Assembly (NCBI RefSeq): GCF_040530035.1
Contig: NZ_JBEWCD010000002.1
Coordinates: 124,001-188,000 of the forward strand
Source: Roseibium sp. HPY-6
Lineage (GTDB): Bacteria; Pseudomonadota; Alphaproteobacteria; Rhizobiales; Stappiaceae
DNA: 64,000 bases
Direction: 5' to 3'
Shown: piece by piece, positions 1-9,038 of the stretch
Numbering within the stretch: the first letter of the stretch is position 1
How the letters are laid out: every line of letters begins with the position of its first letter
Made by a program: the position numbers and the translations under genes
Notes under the pieces: model-generated
Database searches by the model: none
Told to the model about the DNA's origin: nothing
Seen by the model: the letters and a program-made list of their open reading frames with translations, nothing else

Positions 1-2
1 AC

Positions 3-572
3 GAGGTTGGCCGCGATTCGGATTTCCCGGTTCTTGTGCATGAGATGGCGTTCCTGTCCGGCATGGACGGGAAGCAGATGCACTGGCCGACGTCCTTGCT
101 GTCGAAACTGCGCTCTGTATCCTCGATTGCAGCATTGAAAGAAGACGCCAAAACGCCGGAAATTACGCGCGCCGCGTTGGCGCTTGAACCTGATATCCGT
201 GTTGTGGTGTCCGGCGCGAAGGCAAAGCTCTTTCAATATCGCGAAGACGGGGTGCAAGCCTATCTGAACGGCGTGTCGATGATCGACGCAAGAATCGGAC
301 AAATTTTCTGGAAGGCCTTCGAGACCGGCGATGATGCGCTGGCGCAACGGATCGTGGACGAGGTGGAAACACCCTTTTTCGCCGGCGCGATAGCAAGTCT
401 TGGCTGGCACAGGGTCAACAAGGCGCTGCTGCAGGCAGCGGGCCTCTTCCCCCACCGCCGGGACCGGATGCCACTGAAGACCATATCCGATGCAGAGCAT
501 GGCCAAGTTGTCGAGGAGTATGCATCAATCAACAATGCCTGGAATTCCATCGTCACGGATTTGCAGGGATGA
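3..572 (+). CDS. DapA-family (dihydrodipicolinate synthase / N-acetylneuraminate lyase) protein, 5' truncated
   Basis: The frame is open to the left window edge, so the N-terminal half, including the usual catalytic Lys region, is missing. The visible part resembles the C-terminal half of DapA/NanA class I aldolases: a stretch on sampling 'VLVHEMAFLSG', then the helical C-terminal domain ending in a typical 'LLQAAGLFPHRRDRMPL' segment that precedes the last helix. The stop overlaps the next gene's ATG by four bases (ATGA), so the two are translationally coupled. Family members condense or cleave pyruvate with an aldehyde. Pairing with a CMP-sialate-synthetase-like gene suggests a role in nonulosonate-like sugar metabolism, but lysine-type DapA chemistry cannot be excluded from this fragment. 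Confidence 0.7.
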   Translation, partial: EVGRDSDFPVLVHEMAFLSGMDGKQMHWPTSLLSKLRSVSSIAALKEDAKTPEITRAALALEPDIRVVVSGAKAKLFQYREDGVQAYLNGVSMIDARIGQIFWKAFETGDDALAQRIVDEVETPFFAGAIASLGWHRVNKALLQAAGLFPHRRDRMPLKTISDAEHGQVVEEYASINNAWNSIVTDLQG

Positions 573-1282
573 GTGTTGTTGTCTACGTCCCGGCGCGCTC
601 CGGTTCCAAGAGGGTGCAGAATAAGAACTTTTTGCCCCTTGCGGGACGCCCTCTCGTGTACTGGACGCTGGACTCGGTTTTTGCCACGCCAAGCATCGAC
701 ACAGTGATTTTCTCTTCGGATTCACAAGAGTATCTGGACCGTGTGGCTCAAGACTATTCCGATCCAAAGTTGAAACTGCATCTCAGAACTGCGGAACAAG
801 CCGGCGACAAGGTCAAGCTGTTCGACTACCTTGCAGCTGAGGCGCACAATCTGTTTGCGCCCGAAGACACAGTGCTTGTCTGTCTGCCGACCGCACCCTT
901 CCGCGATGCCCAAGACGTCGAGGCCGCGCTGGCTTTGCATCGCCGCACGGGGCTTGGTGTCTTTTCGACCTGTGCTTTTGATTTCCCCGTGGCTTTCGGA
1001 CTTTATCTGGGCGACGGCGAAGACGGTGACTGGACGCCAACAGTCCCCGACAGCCCGCTTTTGAGCGGTGACACACGCAGTCAGGACCAGCGCGAGGCTC
1101 ATCACCCAAACGGTGCTGTTTATATCCGCCGTGGATCCGACTTTCAGGATGCCAGCGTGACAAGCTTCTTCGTCGATGCCGTCCCGTACCCGATGCCCCG
1201 GATCCGATCCGTCGACATCGATACCAAGACCGATTTCGCCATCGCTGAGCTGATTGCCGGCACTAACCTTCATCGGCGATGA
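569..1282 (+). CDS. Acylneuraminate cytidylyltransferase-like protein (CMP-sugar synthetase)
   Basis: A 237-residue protein of normal length for NeuA/KdsB-type cytidylyltransferases. It opens with the nucleotide-binding signature PARSGSKR (residues 8-15) followed by NKN, as in CMP-N-acetylneuraminate synthetases. It has the family's 'SSDS' strand end, a 'LPTAPFRDAQDVEAAL' segment and a late 'HHPNGAVYIRR' block that contacts the sugar. These enzymes activate a 2-keto-3-deoxy sugar with CTP, releasing pyrophosphate. The start overlaps the stop of the DapA-family gene, so both are one operon. The exact sugar (sialic, legionaminic, pseudaminic or other acid) cannot be told from sequence. Confidence 0.85.
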   Translation: MSVVVYVPARSGSKRVQNKNFLPLAGRPLVYWTLDSVFATPSIDTVIFSSDSQEYLDRVAQDYSDPKLKLHLRTAEQAGDKVKLFDYLAAEAHNLFAPEDTVLVCLPTAPFRDAQDVEAALALHRRTGLGVFSTCAFDFPVAFGLYLGDGEDGDWTPTVPDSPLLSGDTRSQDQREAHHPNGAVYIRRGSDFQDASVTSFFVDAVPYPMPRIRSVDIDTKTDFAIAELIAGTNLHRR

Positions 1283-1648
1283 TATCTCTGCGGCGCGGCC
1301 AGGTCGGCATCGCCTGCGCGCCAGGTGTCGCATTTTTGCCTGCACCGCATCTGATCATCGCGCAAATACCTTTAAATCCCCATTCGCCTCCACATTGCTG
1401 GATGCGAACGGACTTTCGCTTTGCTCAGCGGATCTGCATACGACATGGAGGCGCTTGTTGTTCCGGGGAATTTTCTCGGCCGATTTTCAAGTAAAAGCGT
1501 CACCCAAAGGTGCCTGGAGTGAACCTGCGCAGGCGGCATGGCGGCCCTTCACTTGCTGTGATATTCACGGTCAAAACGGCGTTCACTTACACATGCCAAA
1601 CAAAGTAACGGGACAATGAACGGCTGCCCGGCAGAGACACCACGCTGA
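1283..1648. other. Intergenic gap, nothing recognised
   Basis: This 366-base stretch lies between the cytidylyltransferase and the capsule-type glycosyltransferase, both on the plus strand. The open frames inside have no family features. I see no strong hairpin with a T-run, no tRNA and no clear promoter. It probably holds the promoter of the downstream gene, which has only a weak ribosome-binding site. Confidence 0.4.
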
Positions 1649-3094
1649 ATGAATATTGCTGAACACCTAAAGCGTCTGGAAAATGACCTGGATCTGTTCG
1701 ACTGGCGGGAGAGCGGCGCCCCGGTATGGGAGCTGGCACGCTATTCCGTCGCTTTGGCGGCGAAACGGACACGCCCGGCAGGCGACAAGGCATCAGAACA
1801 GACAACACGGAAGCAAGGTGTTTCTAGTGAGACGATCTCGTCTATGCAAACGCAGCCGGACAATCATTCATCGATTAGGCGCCGGGTCGAACGGTTTCGA
1901 AAACGACTGACACTGGCGACGAAACGAAATCCGCTACGGGGCGGTCGCTGCGACGTTGTCCTGTTTGGTCATCCGAGGCGCAAACTCGAAAACGGACGTT
2001 GGATCGATCTCTACGCGGATCCTGTCGCCTCGATCCTCCGCAAGGCTTACGATGTCCGGTTCATTGAAATGGATTGGATCCCTCACCAGAAACCGGAAGT
2101 CTCGAAGGACTTGCGTTACATCGACGGCCTTCGCCGCGAAGCCCGGCGCTTTAAGGGTTTCGATGAGTTTAGCACCGCGGGAAATGCGAAGTTGAAGGCA
2201 TTGAGCGATGGTTTGCACGAGGTGGGTTTTGAGGTCGACCTCTCGACCATTGTTCATAAGGAGATCGATCGTTGGTGCCGTTGGTTGCCTACGTACATCG
2301 CGCTCCTTGAGCAGCTTTCACCTCGTGCCGTCGTTCTCGTCAACAGTCCGCATCTTAAGGCTCTGGTTTCGGCTGCGCGGCAACTTGGAATTCCGAGCAT
2401 AGAACTTCAGCACGGGTCTCCGACCGTCGGAAAGCTGAACTATGACTTTCCCGCTGACCGTAGTTTTGAAACCTTTCCGGACTTCTTTTTTTGTTTCGGG
2501 ACGTTCTGGACGGAGGGCAGCCGATTGCCATTGCCGCCTGAACGCATGCCAAGCGTTGGATTTCAGTACCTTCGCGACCGTGTTTCCCTCTATCCGGAGG
2601 CAGCGGATGCGGAGCGCCGGATTATGACGATTTCTCAGCCGAATTGCCGGGCTGCGCTCGCGGAGCTGACGCTGGCCACAGCCCGGAGGACTGATGGTGC
2701 GTTCGAACTGCTCTGGAAAAACCACCCGGTCGAGGAAGGGATGCAGGACGAGACGGCCCGGGAACTTGAGCTGGCTGGGGTACGCATACTGCCGCCAAGC
2801 ACGGACCTTTACGAAACGATTGCCTCGGCGGGAACCATCATCGGCGGCTTCTCGACGGCTCTTTATGAAAGCGTCGCCTTTGGACGCCGTCCCCAGATCG
2901 TCGCAACAGGTTATGAGGATCTGATGAGCGAGCTCGTGACTGCGGATGCCGCTGACCTGGTGCGATCAGCGGACGAATTGCAGTTTAACCAGCGTCCCCG
3001 GCCCGATGTTGTCGAAAGCCTGTTCGCAACCCGAAGTGATGCCGAGTTCCTGGAATACTTTGCCAAGGCAATCGAGCAGGGTGCCCGCCTTTAG
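1649..3094 (+). CDS. Capsule-type GT-B glycosyl/glycerophosphotransferase-like protein
   Basis: 481 residues. The first 100 are basic and low-complexity. From about 100 the protein resembles bacterial capsule synthesis and CDP-glycerol glycerophosphotransferase-like GT-B proteins: an N-domain ending in IELQHGSP (251-258), a C-domain with LWKNHP (355-360), then GGFSTALYE (399-407), the usual donor-binding loop of this superfamily. No signal peptide or transmembrane segment is seen, so it is likely cytoplasmic. It faces the minus-strand polysaccharide operon convergently. The donor could be a CMP-activated sugar made by the gene upstream, which is inference. The ATG has a poor Shine-Dalgarno, so the start is uncertain. 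Confidence 0.6.
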   Translation: MNIAEHLKRLENDLDLFDWRESGAPVWELARYSVALAAKRTRPAGDKASEQTTRKQGVSSETISSMQTQPDNHSSIRRRVERFRKRLTLATKRNPLRGGRCDVVLFGHPRRKLENGRWIDLYADPVASILRKAYDVRFIEMDWIPHQKPEVSKDLRYIDGLRREARRFKGFDEFSTAGNAKLKALSDGLHEVGFEVDLSTIVHKEIDRWCRWLPTYIALLEQLSPRAVVLVNSPHLKALVSAARQLGIPSIELQHGSPTVGKLNYDFPADRSFETFPDFFFCFGTFWTEGSRLPLPPERMPSVGFQYLRDRVSLYPEAADAERRIMTISQPNCRAALAELTLATARRTDGAFELLWKNHPVEEGMQDETARELELAGVRILPPSTDLYETIASAGTIIGGFSTALYESVAFGRRPQIVATGYEDLMSELVTADAADLVRSADELQFNQRPRPDVVESLFATRSDAEFLEYFAKAIEQGARL

Positions 3095-3183
3095 CAAACC
3101 CATCCTGCCACCTCATGCAGGCGCGGCGAGTCTAATGGAACCAATTCAACGATCTTCAGGGTTGCGGAGCTTACTCGATAGCT

Positions 3184-4212
3184 TCAATTCTTGCCCTGCC
3201 GGAATTTTTCGGCATCCCAATCCAGAAGATTAGCGATATCGGAAGTTGAGAGAGTATCTGTTGCGTGGTCGGGCGAAAGCCGGCTGATGACATCGCTATA
3301 GCAGCGCATCTGCTCCTTTTGCGCTGGTGTAGCGTGCTCAAATTCGTAGGTGCCGATGCCAGGAACGAAAATGTACGGCGACCGTTCGCCCAGGGGTTGG
3401 TCTTGTAGGCTAAGTTTGCGCGCGGGCGGCCAGATCGAGGGCTTTGCGCCCAGAAAAACAACATGGTCCGGATAAAGCGCCCAACTTTCTCTTAGCCTCG
3501 CGGTCTGTGAAGGATCGCAGGAGAGTGCGTGAATGCAAGGGTCTTTGCTCGGGGCATATCCAAGTTTCGTGAGTTCATGCTCGGGCACAGGAGCTGGAAC
3601 AGCCTCGCTAGTGCGTGGTGCGAAAGTCTGCAACTCATCGAGGGTCCGGGTAAGCAGGCCTCGGATGTCGTCAATGCTCTCACCGCCCAAAACGATGCCA
3701 TGGTTTTTTAAAAAGACGATGTTTGCGCCGGGATTTGCGCACAGCGCATTGTGGACGGCGGCGGCAAGTTCGGCACCGGGTTTGTTGTAACCGACAAAAA
3801 CCCAGTCTGAGCGATCTGCCAATTGTCGCGTAAAACGGTCTTGAGCGTCTGTGAGAACAAGTTGCACCAGGACGTCAATGGCGTGCAGATGAACCGCGAT
3901 CCTATGCGGCATGAGTGCATGCAGCATCGTTTCGATTGAGGGTCTTTGTTTGGTGTCCGCCAGAACCGAAGCATTTGCCGAATAGTCCTGCTCTTCGATT
4001 CTCTGCTGAAGGGTCTGCAGGTCAACCGGAATGAAGATCTCCATTTCGTTTGCATGCGCGAGCCAGGTGCCGGACGCCTTGACCCAGAGCGTGGGTCCCT
4101 CTTTCCAGGAAACATTGCCGCCCGGGCCCTGAACCAGCAGCGGATCCCGGCCTATTTCAGAGCAGTAGGATTTGATAGCCGAGGCAAGTGCCTCGTTGCG
4201 GTCAGGTGTCAC
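3184..4212 (-). CDS. Class II aldolase/adducin family protein
   Basis: 342 residues with the class II aldolase fold at 1-210: GGNVS phosphate loop (31-35), ASGTW (46-50), a PSIET catalytic-Glu region (91-95) and zinc ligands in AVHLHA (H108, H110) and KNHG (H171). Family members cleave or form sugar phosphates such as fuculose- or rhamnulose-1-phosphate. The C-terminal 130 residues are an extension not found in small fuculose aldolases, like that of larger class II aldolases in polysaccharide loci. The GTG start overlaps the stop of the HAD gene (GTGA). It is the last gene of the coupled operon. The substrate is unknown. Confidence 0.8.
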   Translation of the reverse strand: MTPDRNEALASAIKSYCSEIGRDPLLVQGPGGNVSWKEGPTLWVKASGTWLAHANEMEIFIPVDLQTLQQRIEEQDYSANASVLADTKQRPSIETMLHALMPHRIAVHLHAIDVLVQLVLTDAQDRFTRQLADRSDWVFVGYNKPGAELAAAVHNALCANPGANIVFLKNHGIVLGGESIDDIRGLLTRTLDELQTFAPRTSEAVPAPVPEHELTKLGYAPSKDPCIHALSCDPSQTARLRESWALYPDHVVFLGAKPSIWPPARKLSLQDQPLGERSPYIFVPGIGTYEFEHATPAQKEQMRCYSDVISRLSPDHATDTLSTSDIANLLDWDAEKFRQGKN

Positions 4213-4955
4213 GTGTCGGCAAGCCCCAGGATCAGTTTTCTCAACTCCGCGAACGTGTCGAAATAGGCATCCGGGGCGGTTTCGCCCTGGCCTTTTTCAA
4301 CGCCGGAATGGAGCTTTTGCAGTGTCACGGCATTGATTTTTTCGCGTGCGCCCCGAATGTCGTTCACGGGATTGTCGCCGATCATCCAGATGCAGTCGCC
4401 GTCCGGCCGCATCTTTTCCAGCGCCAGAGTGAAGGGCGCAGCGTTCGGCTTGTCGAAGCCCGCCTCTTCGCTTGTGACGATGAAGTCGAACACATTTTCC
4501 AGCCCGAAATAGACAATCTTTCTAAATTGGATCTGAGCCGTGAGGTCTGTGACGATCGCCGTTGGAATGCTCATGAGCCTAAGCTCGTCCAACAGCTCCT
4601 TCACGCCGTCAAAGAGAACTGCGTTTCCTAAAAACGTTCGCCAGTAGGTCTGCTCGAAATCGAGTGCCCGAAGGATCTGCGAACCGAGCCCCATGATTTC
4701 CAGCATGCGCTGCATGTAGAGCAGCCTGCTGTGGGAGGAGGCGGTTCCCTGCAATCGGGCTTTGACCTGCTCTCTTGCGTTGCTGTAGGCGCGATCGAAA
4801 TCGGACGGTTCGATTGAAAAGGTCTTGGTGGCTTTCTCGCGAACGGCGGAAAGGGCAGCCGCGTGCGCCGGGTCGTAGGCGTAAAGAGTGTTGTCAGTGT
4901 CAAAAAGTATCGCGTTCGGCAAACGCGTAAACCTGTCTGGATTGACGACTTTCAT
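4209..4955 (-). CDS. HAD-superfamily phosphatase
   Basis: 248 residues. Motif I is DTDNTLY with the two catalytic Asp at 19 and 21. A helical C1-type cap follows, then motif II in 'IVTDLT', motif III Lys in 'FDKPNAAPF', and motif IV GDNPVNDIRGAR near residue 193. It is therefore an intact HAD hydrolase, probably removing phosphate from a small sugar or polyol. Its start overlaps the upstream fusion gene's stop by one base and its stop overlaps the aldolase start, placing it between a kinase-like domain and an aldolase in one operon. The pairing suggests sequential work on one phosphorylated precursor. Confidence 0.85.
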   Translation of the reverse strand: MKVVNPDRFTRLPNAILFDTDNTLYAYDPAHAAALSAVREKATKTFSIEPSDFDRAYSNAREQVKARLQGTASSHSRLLYMQRMLEIMGLGSQILRALDFEQTYWRTFLGNAVLFDGVKELLDELRLMSIPTAIVTDLTAQIQFRKIVYFGLENVFDFIVTSEEAGFDKPNAAPFTLALEKMRPDGDCIWMIGDNPVNDIRGAREKINAVTLQKLHSGVEKGQGETAPDAYFDTFAELRKLILGLADT

Positions 4956-7000
4956 CAGACGGTTCTCTTCACTAGGACTTGGTTGATATGTGAAAGTGCG
5001 ATCAGTTGCATGACGCCGGTGACGCCTTCCTGCCAGTCAGGCTCGATGTCGAGAAACTCGATGACGTTCGGGCAAAGAATTTTTGCTGCCATCTCGATAT
5101 CTTCCGAGCTGGGCTCGCCTTCGATTGTGATTTCAGCTTCCGCCTGATCTTTAGCGATGTTGATGTCGACATGCAAACCGCATACGCCGACCAGAACCCG
5201 GTGTATGGAAAGCTCGTTGAAGCCGTGTTTCGTCGTGGCAACAAGCTTCAGTTTGACAGGCCCCTCGCGATCCAGATCGTCCAGCGTCAGCGCGTGGACG
5301 GGCTGCAGTGACAGGATAAGATCGGCATGGTCGGCCTGTTTGCGAATGAACTGTTCTGCATCGTGCTCTCGCTTTTCAAGTGAAGCGAGAACGGTTTGGA
5401 TGCTGTGCCCCCGGTCCTTGACGTCTCTTTTCAGCTTGAAATGCCGCCTGAGGCTTTCATCGATGTCGAGGTAAATCCTGAGATTGCAATTGTCCCGGAC
5501 GATGGGCAGGTACAGGGAATGCAATCCGCTCGCAATGATGAAGTCATTGCTTTTCACCTTGAGCGGGCGGCTCATCTTGCCTGTGCCATGATTGTAGTGC
5601 CGAGACTGGATCGGCTTCCCGTCAATGAGCGCAAGCAGGTTGTTGCTGTAGGATTCTAGGTCGTTGGCCATGGGATTGAGATGGGTCATGACCTGCCACA
5701 TGGGTTTGTGCCGGTCCCAGAGATGATAATCGTCGCCGGAGAGTTTCACCACGGAATGATCACCAAAAAGGCCTGTCAGACTGTCCGCAAACGTGTCTTT
5801 TCCGGCACCGGAGTCGCCGGCCAGGCCGATGACGAATGGCGTTCTGCTTCTTCGGAAAAAATCGTTCTGCCGGACGGAATATCGCCAAGTGCGCAGCGAA
5901 AGAACCAGTCCGACGGCAAGCATCGCTGTTAGCAGAAGCGACGTAACCTGTGAGATCTCCGATTGGCCCACTGGTAGGACCTTGGCGAGTTCGAATGTCT
6001 TTGATGTGGAGTATAGAAAAGGTGTCACCAGAAGTGTCGTGAGCGCATAAAGCCAGGAAAAAGCCAGTCCCAGAACCGCGGACGCCGGACCGCTTTGAAG
6101 CAGAACGAGAAACGGCAGGCACCAGACGAACCAGCCGGGAGAAGCGGGTGTCAGCAAGACGATTATCAGAAACGAAATTCCGGTGGTCGCCAGGAAGAGA
6201 TCGAAGTTCTGACGTCGTACATTCCACGCAAGATAAAGCATCAGCAGGTAGAGCAACGGCACCACAAAAACGGTGTTAGCCTCCGTGAAGCTGATAGACA
6301 GCTGGAAAACTTTCCCCATTTCCGGATTACCGAACAGCATGAGCAATGCGTTTTGGGAAAAGGCGAAGGGAAACCCGAAGATGAGAAGGCCAGCCAAAAG
6401 TCCGGCCGAAAATCCGGGCAATCGCGTGCGCAGCGATTTGTTGTTGATCAGATAAATCGCGAAGAATGGCATCGCAATCAACATGCTCAGTTTGGCTGAG
6501 ACTGCACAGACGCAAAAAAAGCCTGACAGAGGAAGCCGTGTTTGTCTGAGGAAGTAAACCGCAAGCGTCAGAAAGAGAACCGGCACGATATCATTCAGCC
6601 CGATGCCGTAACTTGCCAGGATAATGATCGGCGAAAGCCAATAGCCGATGAGGAGAATGTATTTACGGTCGGGCAGCAGCCGCTGCAGCACGAGCAGCAA
6701 CAATATGTCGACCGTCAGCAAAGAGAGCTCGTAGGCATATTGAACCGGCAGATGCAGCAGGCTGAAGAGGACGGTCAAGGGAAGAAACGTCAGCCACATC
6801 GCATAACCGTAAGGAAACGCAAGCAGGCTTCCGTCCCGGCTCACCCAGAGCGACCAGGGGTCGAGCGTAGGTGCTGAGACGCTGGCCTGCAGGAAGGGCG
6901 CGTACCACTCCGCAACGGCCAGGGGAGCGACGCCAAAAATCAGCATCAGCCTGATCAGCAGGCCGAGGCCGAAAAGAGGATGGCGCCAAAGCCCGTTCAT
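4955..7000 (-). CDS. Polytopic membrane protein fused to a uridine-kinase-like P-loop domain
   Basis: 681 residues in two parts. Residues 1-375 hold about ten hydrophobic segments, with an acidic first periplasmic loop and a 'YGIGLNDIVP' loop (131-140), resembling GT-C mannosyltransferase-like membrane proteins. After a short basic linker (FFRRSR, 381-386) a cytoplasmic P-loop domain begins: Walker A GDSGAGKD (395-402), 'LSGDDYHLWDRHKP' as in the uridine kinase/phosphoribulokinase family, 'ASGLHSLYL', and a 'RRHFKLKRDVKDRGHS' lid. About 90 extra C-terminal residues have no recognised family. The start overlaps the GDPD-like gene's stop (ATGA). No frameshift separates the halves, so the fusion appears genuine. 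Membrane-tethered phosphorylation of a sugar precursor is possible; this is inference. Confidence 0.75.
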   Translation of the reverse strand: MNGLWRHPLFGLGLLIRLMLIFGVAPLAVAEWYAPFLQASVSAPTLDPWSLWVSRDGSLLAFPYGYAMWLTFLPLTVLFSLLHLPVQYAYELSLLTVDILLLLVLQRLLPDRKYILLIGYWLSPIIILASYGIGLNDIVPVLFLTLAVYFLRQTRLPLSGFFCVCAVSAKLSMLIAMPFFAIYLINNKSLRTRLPGFSAGLLAGLLIFGFPFAFSQNALLMLFGNPEMGKVFQLSISFTEANTVFVVPLLYLLMLYLAWNVRRQNFDLFLATTGISFLIIVLLTPASPGWFVWCLPFLVLLQSGPASAVLGLAFSWLYALTTLLVTPFLYSTSKTFELAKVLPVGQSEISQVTSLLLTAMLAVGLVLSLRTWRYSVRQNDFFRRSRTPFVIGLAGDSGAGKDTFADSLTGLFGDHSVVKLSGDDYHLWDRHKPMWQVMTHLNPMANDLESYSNNLLALIDGKPIQSRHYNHGTGKMSRPLKVKSNDFIIASGLHSLYLPIVRDNCNLRIYLDIDESLRRHFKLKRDVKDRGHSIQTVLASLEKREHDAEQFIRKQADHADLILSLQPVHALTLDDLDREGPVKLKLVATTKHGFNELSIHRVLVGVCGLHVDINIAKDQAEAEITIEGEPSSEDIEMAAKILCPNVIEFLDIEPDWQEGVTGVMQLIALSHINQVLVKRTV

Positions 7001-7602
7001 TGACGATCTGTCCGGGACAGCCAGAGGTCAGGCCTCTTGGTGCAGACGGCATCCGCCTCTATGTTTCTTTCAGCAAGCAGTGACCTCATTTCAGGAATTT
7101 CCAGTGAGGCATCCCGCCCCTGGAGTTCCGGAGATACAAGACAGAGCCTGAACCCGGCCGAGCGGAGCTGTGCCGCTTGATCCTCACTCAGCGGGAAGCG
7201 CGTGAAGCAGTCCACCCAAATCCAGTCGACTTGTCCGGCGAGGCTAAGCGCGGTTTCAATACTTTCAAATTCTGAAACGCGAACGGCGCAGCGATGAACC
7301 CCCAGCTTTGACCATTTGACCAGAAACGGGAACGATTGATCGAGAAAGAAAAAGTCGTCGATACCGCGTGATGCCATAGATGCGATCAGGCGGTCTTCCA
7401 GTCCCTCTTCCTTGACGTTCAAGATCAACGTCTTGTGGCTGTAGTGATCAAGCCATGTTTCAAAGTCGAGACCCGCTTCGAACGGATCGTGGTGAATGAT
7501 CAGACGCTCGCCCTGGCTGCGGATATCTACCTCTATTCCGTAATCATGAGGCGTCTCGGCCAGACCTTCGATCGTGTTGCGTCTGTGTTGAATGATCTGC
7601 AT
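6997..7602 (-). CDS. Glycerophosphodiester phosphodiesterase-like (GDPD) TIM-barrel protein
   Basis: 201 residues, shorter than most GDPD enzymes (about 240-300). The N-terminal pattern fits the family: QHRRNT with the first catalytic His (residue 5) and Arg, then 'GIEVDIRS' with metal-binding Glu and Asp, and 'IIHHDPF' with the second catalytic His. Later strands ('LILNVKEEG', 'WIWVDCF', 'ADAVCTKRPDL') complete a small TIM barrel. No signal peptide, so cytoplasmic, unlike secreted GlpQ. Short versions like this occur inside polysaccharide clusters, where their substrate is not established. Coupled by ATGA overlap to the downstream fusion gene and ten bases behind the GT2 gene. Confidence 0.7.
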   Translation of the reverse strand: MQIIQHRRNTIEGLAETPHDYGIEVDIRSQGERLIIHHDPFEAGLDFETWLDHYSHKTLILNVKEEGLEDRLIASMASRGIDDFFFLDQSFPFLVKWSKLGVHRCAVRVSEFESIETALSLAGQVDWIWVDCFTRFPLSEDQAAQLRSAGFRLCLVSPELQGRDASLEIPEMRSLLAERNIEADAVCTKRPDLWLSRTDRQ

Positions 7603-7611
7603 CAGGCAACC

Positions 7612-8322
7612 TCAGGAAGCTTGTGACATCTGGCGTTTGAGCTGGCGACTGTAGCTGACGGTTCTTTGGATGAATTTGCGCTTGGAGTTCCAGTCGATGT
7701 TCCAGTGGGATACGCCGAACGCTCTTTCTCCGAATCTGACCGGAAAACGCATGACGCTAAGGCCGGCGCGCTTCGCCTGGTAGTAAGCGTAAAGGTCAAG
7801 CGAAAAGTCGTGCGGCGGTTCTTGCCAGCTTTCATAAAAGCTGCGGGAAAACATGGTCGGTTGTGCATTGATGTCCCACAAGGGCGTGCGCAGGAGCAGC
7901 GTTTCGAAGACCGACATGCCAATTGTGAAGACCGTGTCTGACATGGGGCGCCCGTAGCGTTTTCCCTTGACGAAAAGGGTCTCGAAATCCTTGGCCTCCC
8001 GAAACAGTTGCAAGCCATTCGCAAGGTCCATTGGGTCCGTCTGCATATCCGCATGAGTCCATGACAAGACGTCACCCTTGGCGGCAGCAAGGCCTGCCAA
8101 TATCCCGTGTCCATAGCCTTGATTGACGTCCACGCGCACGCTGCGGACCTGCCCATCATTCGCGAGCATTCGCAAAAGGACGTCCGGGGTTCGGTCTGTG
8201 GAGCCGTTATCGACGAGAATGACTTCTGCTCCGGTTTCCTGCGCGAGGCTCCGGCATCTGGGCACGAGGAGGCTCAGGTTATCGGCTTCGTTATAGCAGG
8301 GTATGACAACCGATAGTTTCAT
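7612..8322 (-). CDS. Glycosyltransferase family 2 (dolichol-phosphate mannosyltransferase-like)
   Basis: 236 residues from ATG 8322, which overlaps the methyltransferase stop as ATGA; an upstream in-frame start would add eleven residues of unrelated sequence. The GT-A domain starts with LSVVIPCYNEADN, then 'VILVDNGSTDRT' and the metal-binding 'WTHADMQTDP' in the position of the DXD motif. There is no C-terminal membrane segment, so it is a soluble DPM1-type enzyme that probably loads a polyprenyl-phosphate carrier. A GtrA-type flippase-like gene lies two genes upstream, and the two families often work as a pair. Confidence 0.85.
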   Translation of the reverse strand: MKLSVVIPCYNEADNLSLLVPRCRSLAQETGAEVILVDNGSTDRTPDVLLRMLANDGQVRSVRVDVNQGYGHGILAGLAAAKGDVLSWTHADMQTDPMDLANGLQLFREAKDFETLFVKGKRYGRPMSDTVFTIGMSVFETLLLRTPLWDINAQPTMFSRSFYESWQEPPHDFSLDLYAYYQAKRAGLSVMRFPVRFGERAFGVSHWNIDWNSKRKFIQRTVSYSRQLKRQMSQAS

Positions 8323-9038
8323 TTGGGATCCACGGCTGAGACGACAAAACAGCACCCTCCCATTCCATAGGTCATGAGTTGGCGGACATCCAATTTGCCT
8401 TGGTCGACAATCTGCGAAAACGCGGCGGCGACTCCGTGTTTCCGGCTGCCGCGATAAGAAAAATAGTCATCGAGAATGATGATAGTGCCATCCTGTATCA
8501 GTGGCAGACAAAATGTAAGGGCCTCAAGTGAGCTACTGTACGTGTCGCTGTCAATGAAGACTATGCGGGCCTTTGACAATTCGAATTTTTCCGGACCGTC
8601 CTTGAGAGACTCTGAAAAAAAGCCGGGAACAAGCTGATACTCAAGCGACTTTGCCGTTTTTCTTGCGCGTTTGTCGACATCTTCAAAAGACGTAGAGAAG
8701 TTTTCGTCCTGGTAAAACGGATGAACATCCTCTTTTGCGAGATCACCGAAGCCAGAGAACGAGTCGAACCCGAAGAAACGCGGCATCACTTTTCCATTCG
8801 GCAAGAACCGTTCACTTGCTTTTGCGCAACGCATTGCATGCGTGAATGAACTGCCGGTGAAAACGCCGAATTCAAGGTAGTCACCGTCGACCGCTTCGAT
8901 GAAGCTCAGGTACATGGCCTTCTTGATCGCCAGATATTTTTCGACGTTGTGAACAATCGCCGGATTGGTTCGTGCAAGAAAGAACGACACCACGTCCTGG
9001 AGAATGTTCAGTTTTGACAGGAATCCAAATTTTGACAT
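8319..9038 (-). CDS. TylF/macrocin-O-methyltransferase-like SAM methyltransferase
   Basis: 239 residues from ATG 9038; the longer alternative start would run through sequence shared with GtrA and adds nothing conserved. It contains the SAM site 'YLEFGVFTGSSFTHAM', an acidic 'FFGFDSFSGFG' strand, 'RIVFIDSDTYSSSLEAL', and the metal/catalytic 'IIILDDYFSYRGSRKHGV', which are the landmarks of TylF-type O-methyltransferases. Likely adds a methyl group to a sugar hydroxyl of the polysaccharide. The first 158 bases overlap the end of the gtrA reading frame in another frame. Stop and GT2 start overlap (ATGA). Confidence 0.8.
   Translation of the reverse strand: MSKFGFLSKLNILQDVVSFFLARTNPAIVHNVEKYLAIKKAMYLSFIEAVDGDYLEFGVFTGSSFTHAMRCAKASERFLPNGKVMPRFFGFDSFSGFGDLAKEDVHPFYQDENFSTSFEDVDKRARKTAKSLEYQLVPGFFSESLKDGPEKFELSKARIVFIDSDTYSSSLEALTFCLPLIQDGTIIILDDYFSYRGSRKHGVAAAFSQIVDQGKLDVRQLMTYGMGGCCFVVSAVDPK

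Noticed and set aside
1254..1619. A 121-codon frame between the cytidylyltransferase and the capsule-type gene
   Set aside because: Begins inside the upstream gene, lacks a ribosome-binding site, and its translation shows no protein-like pattern.
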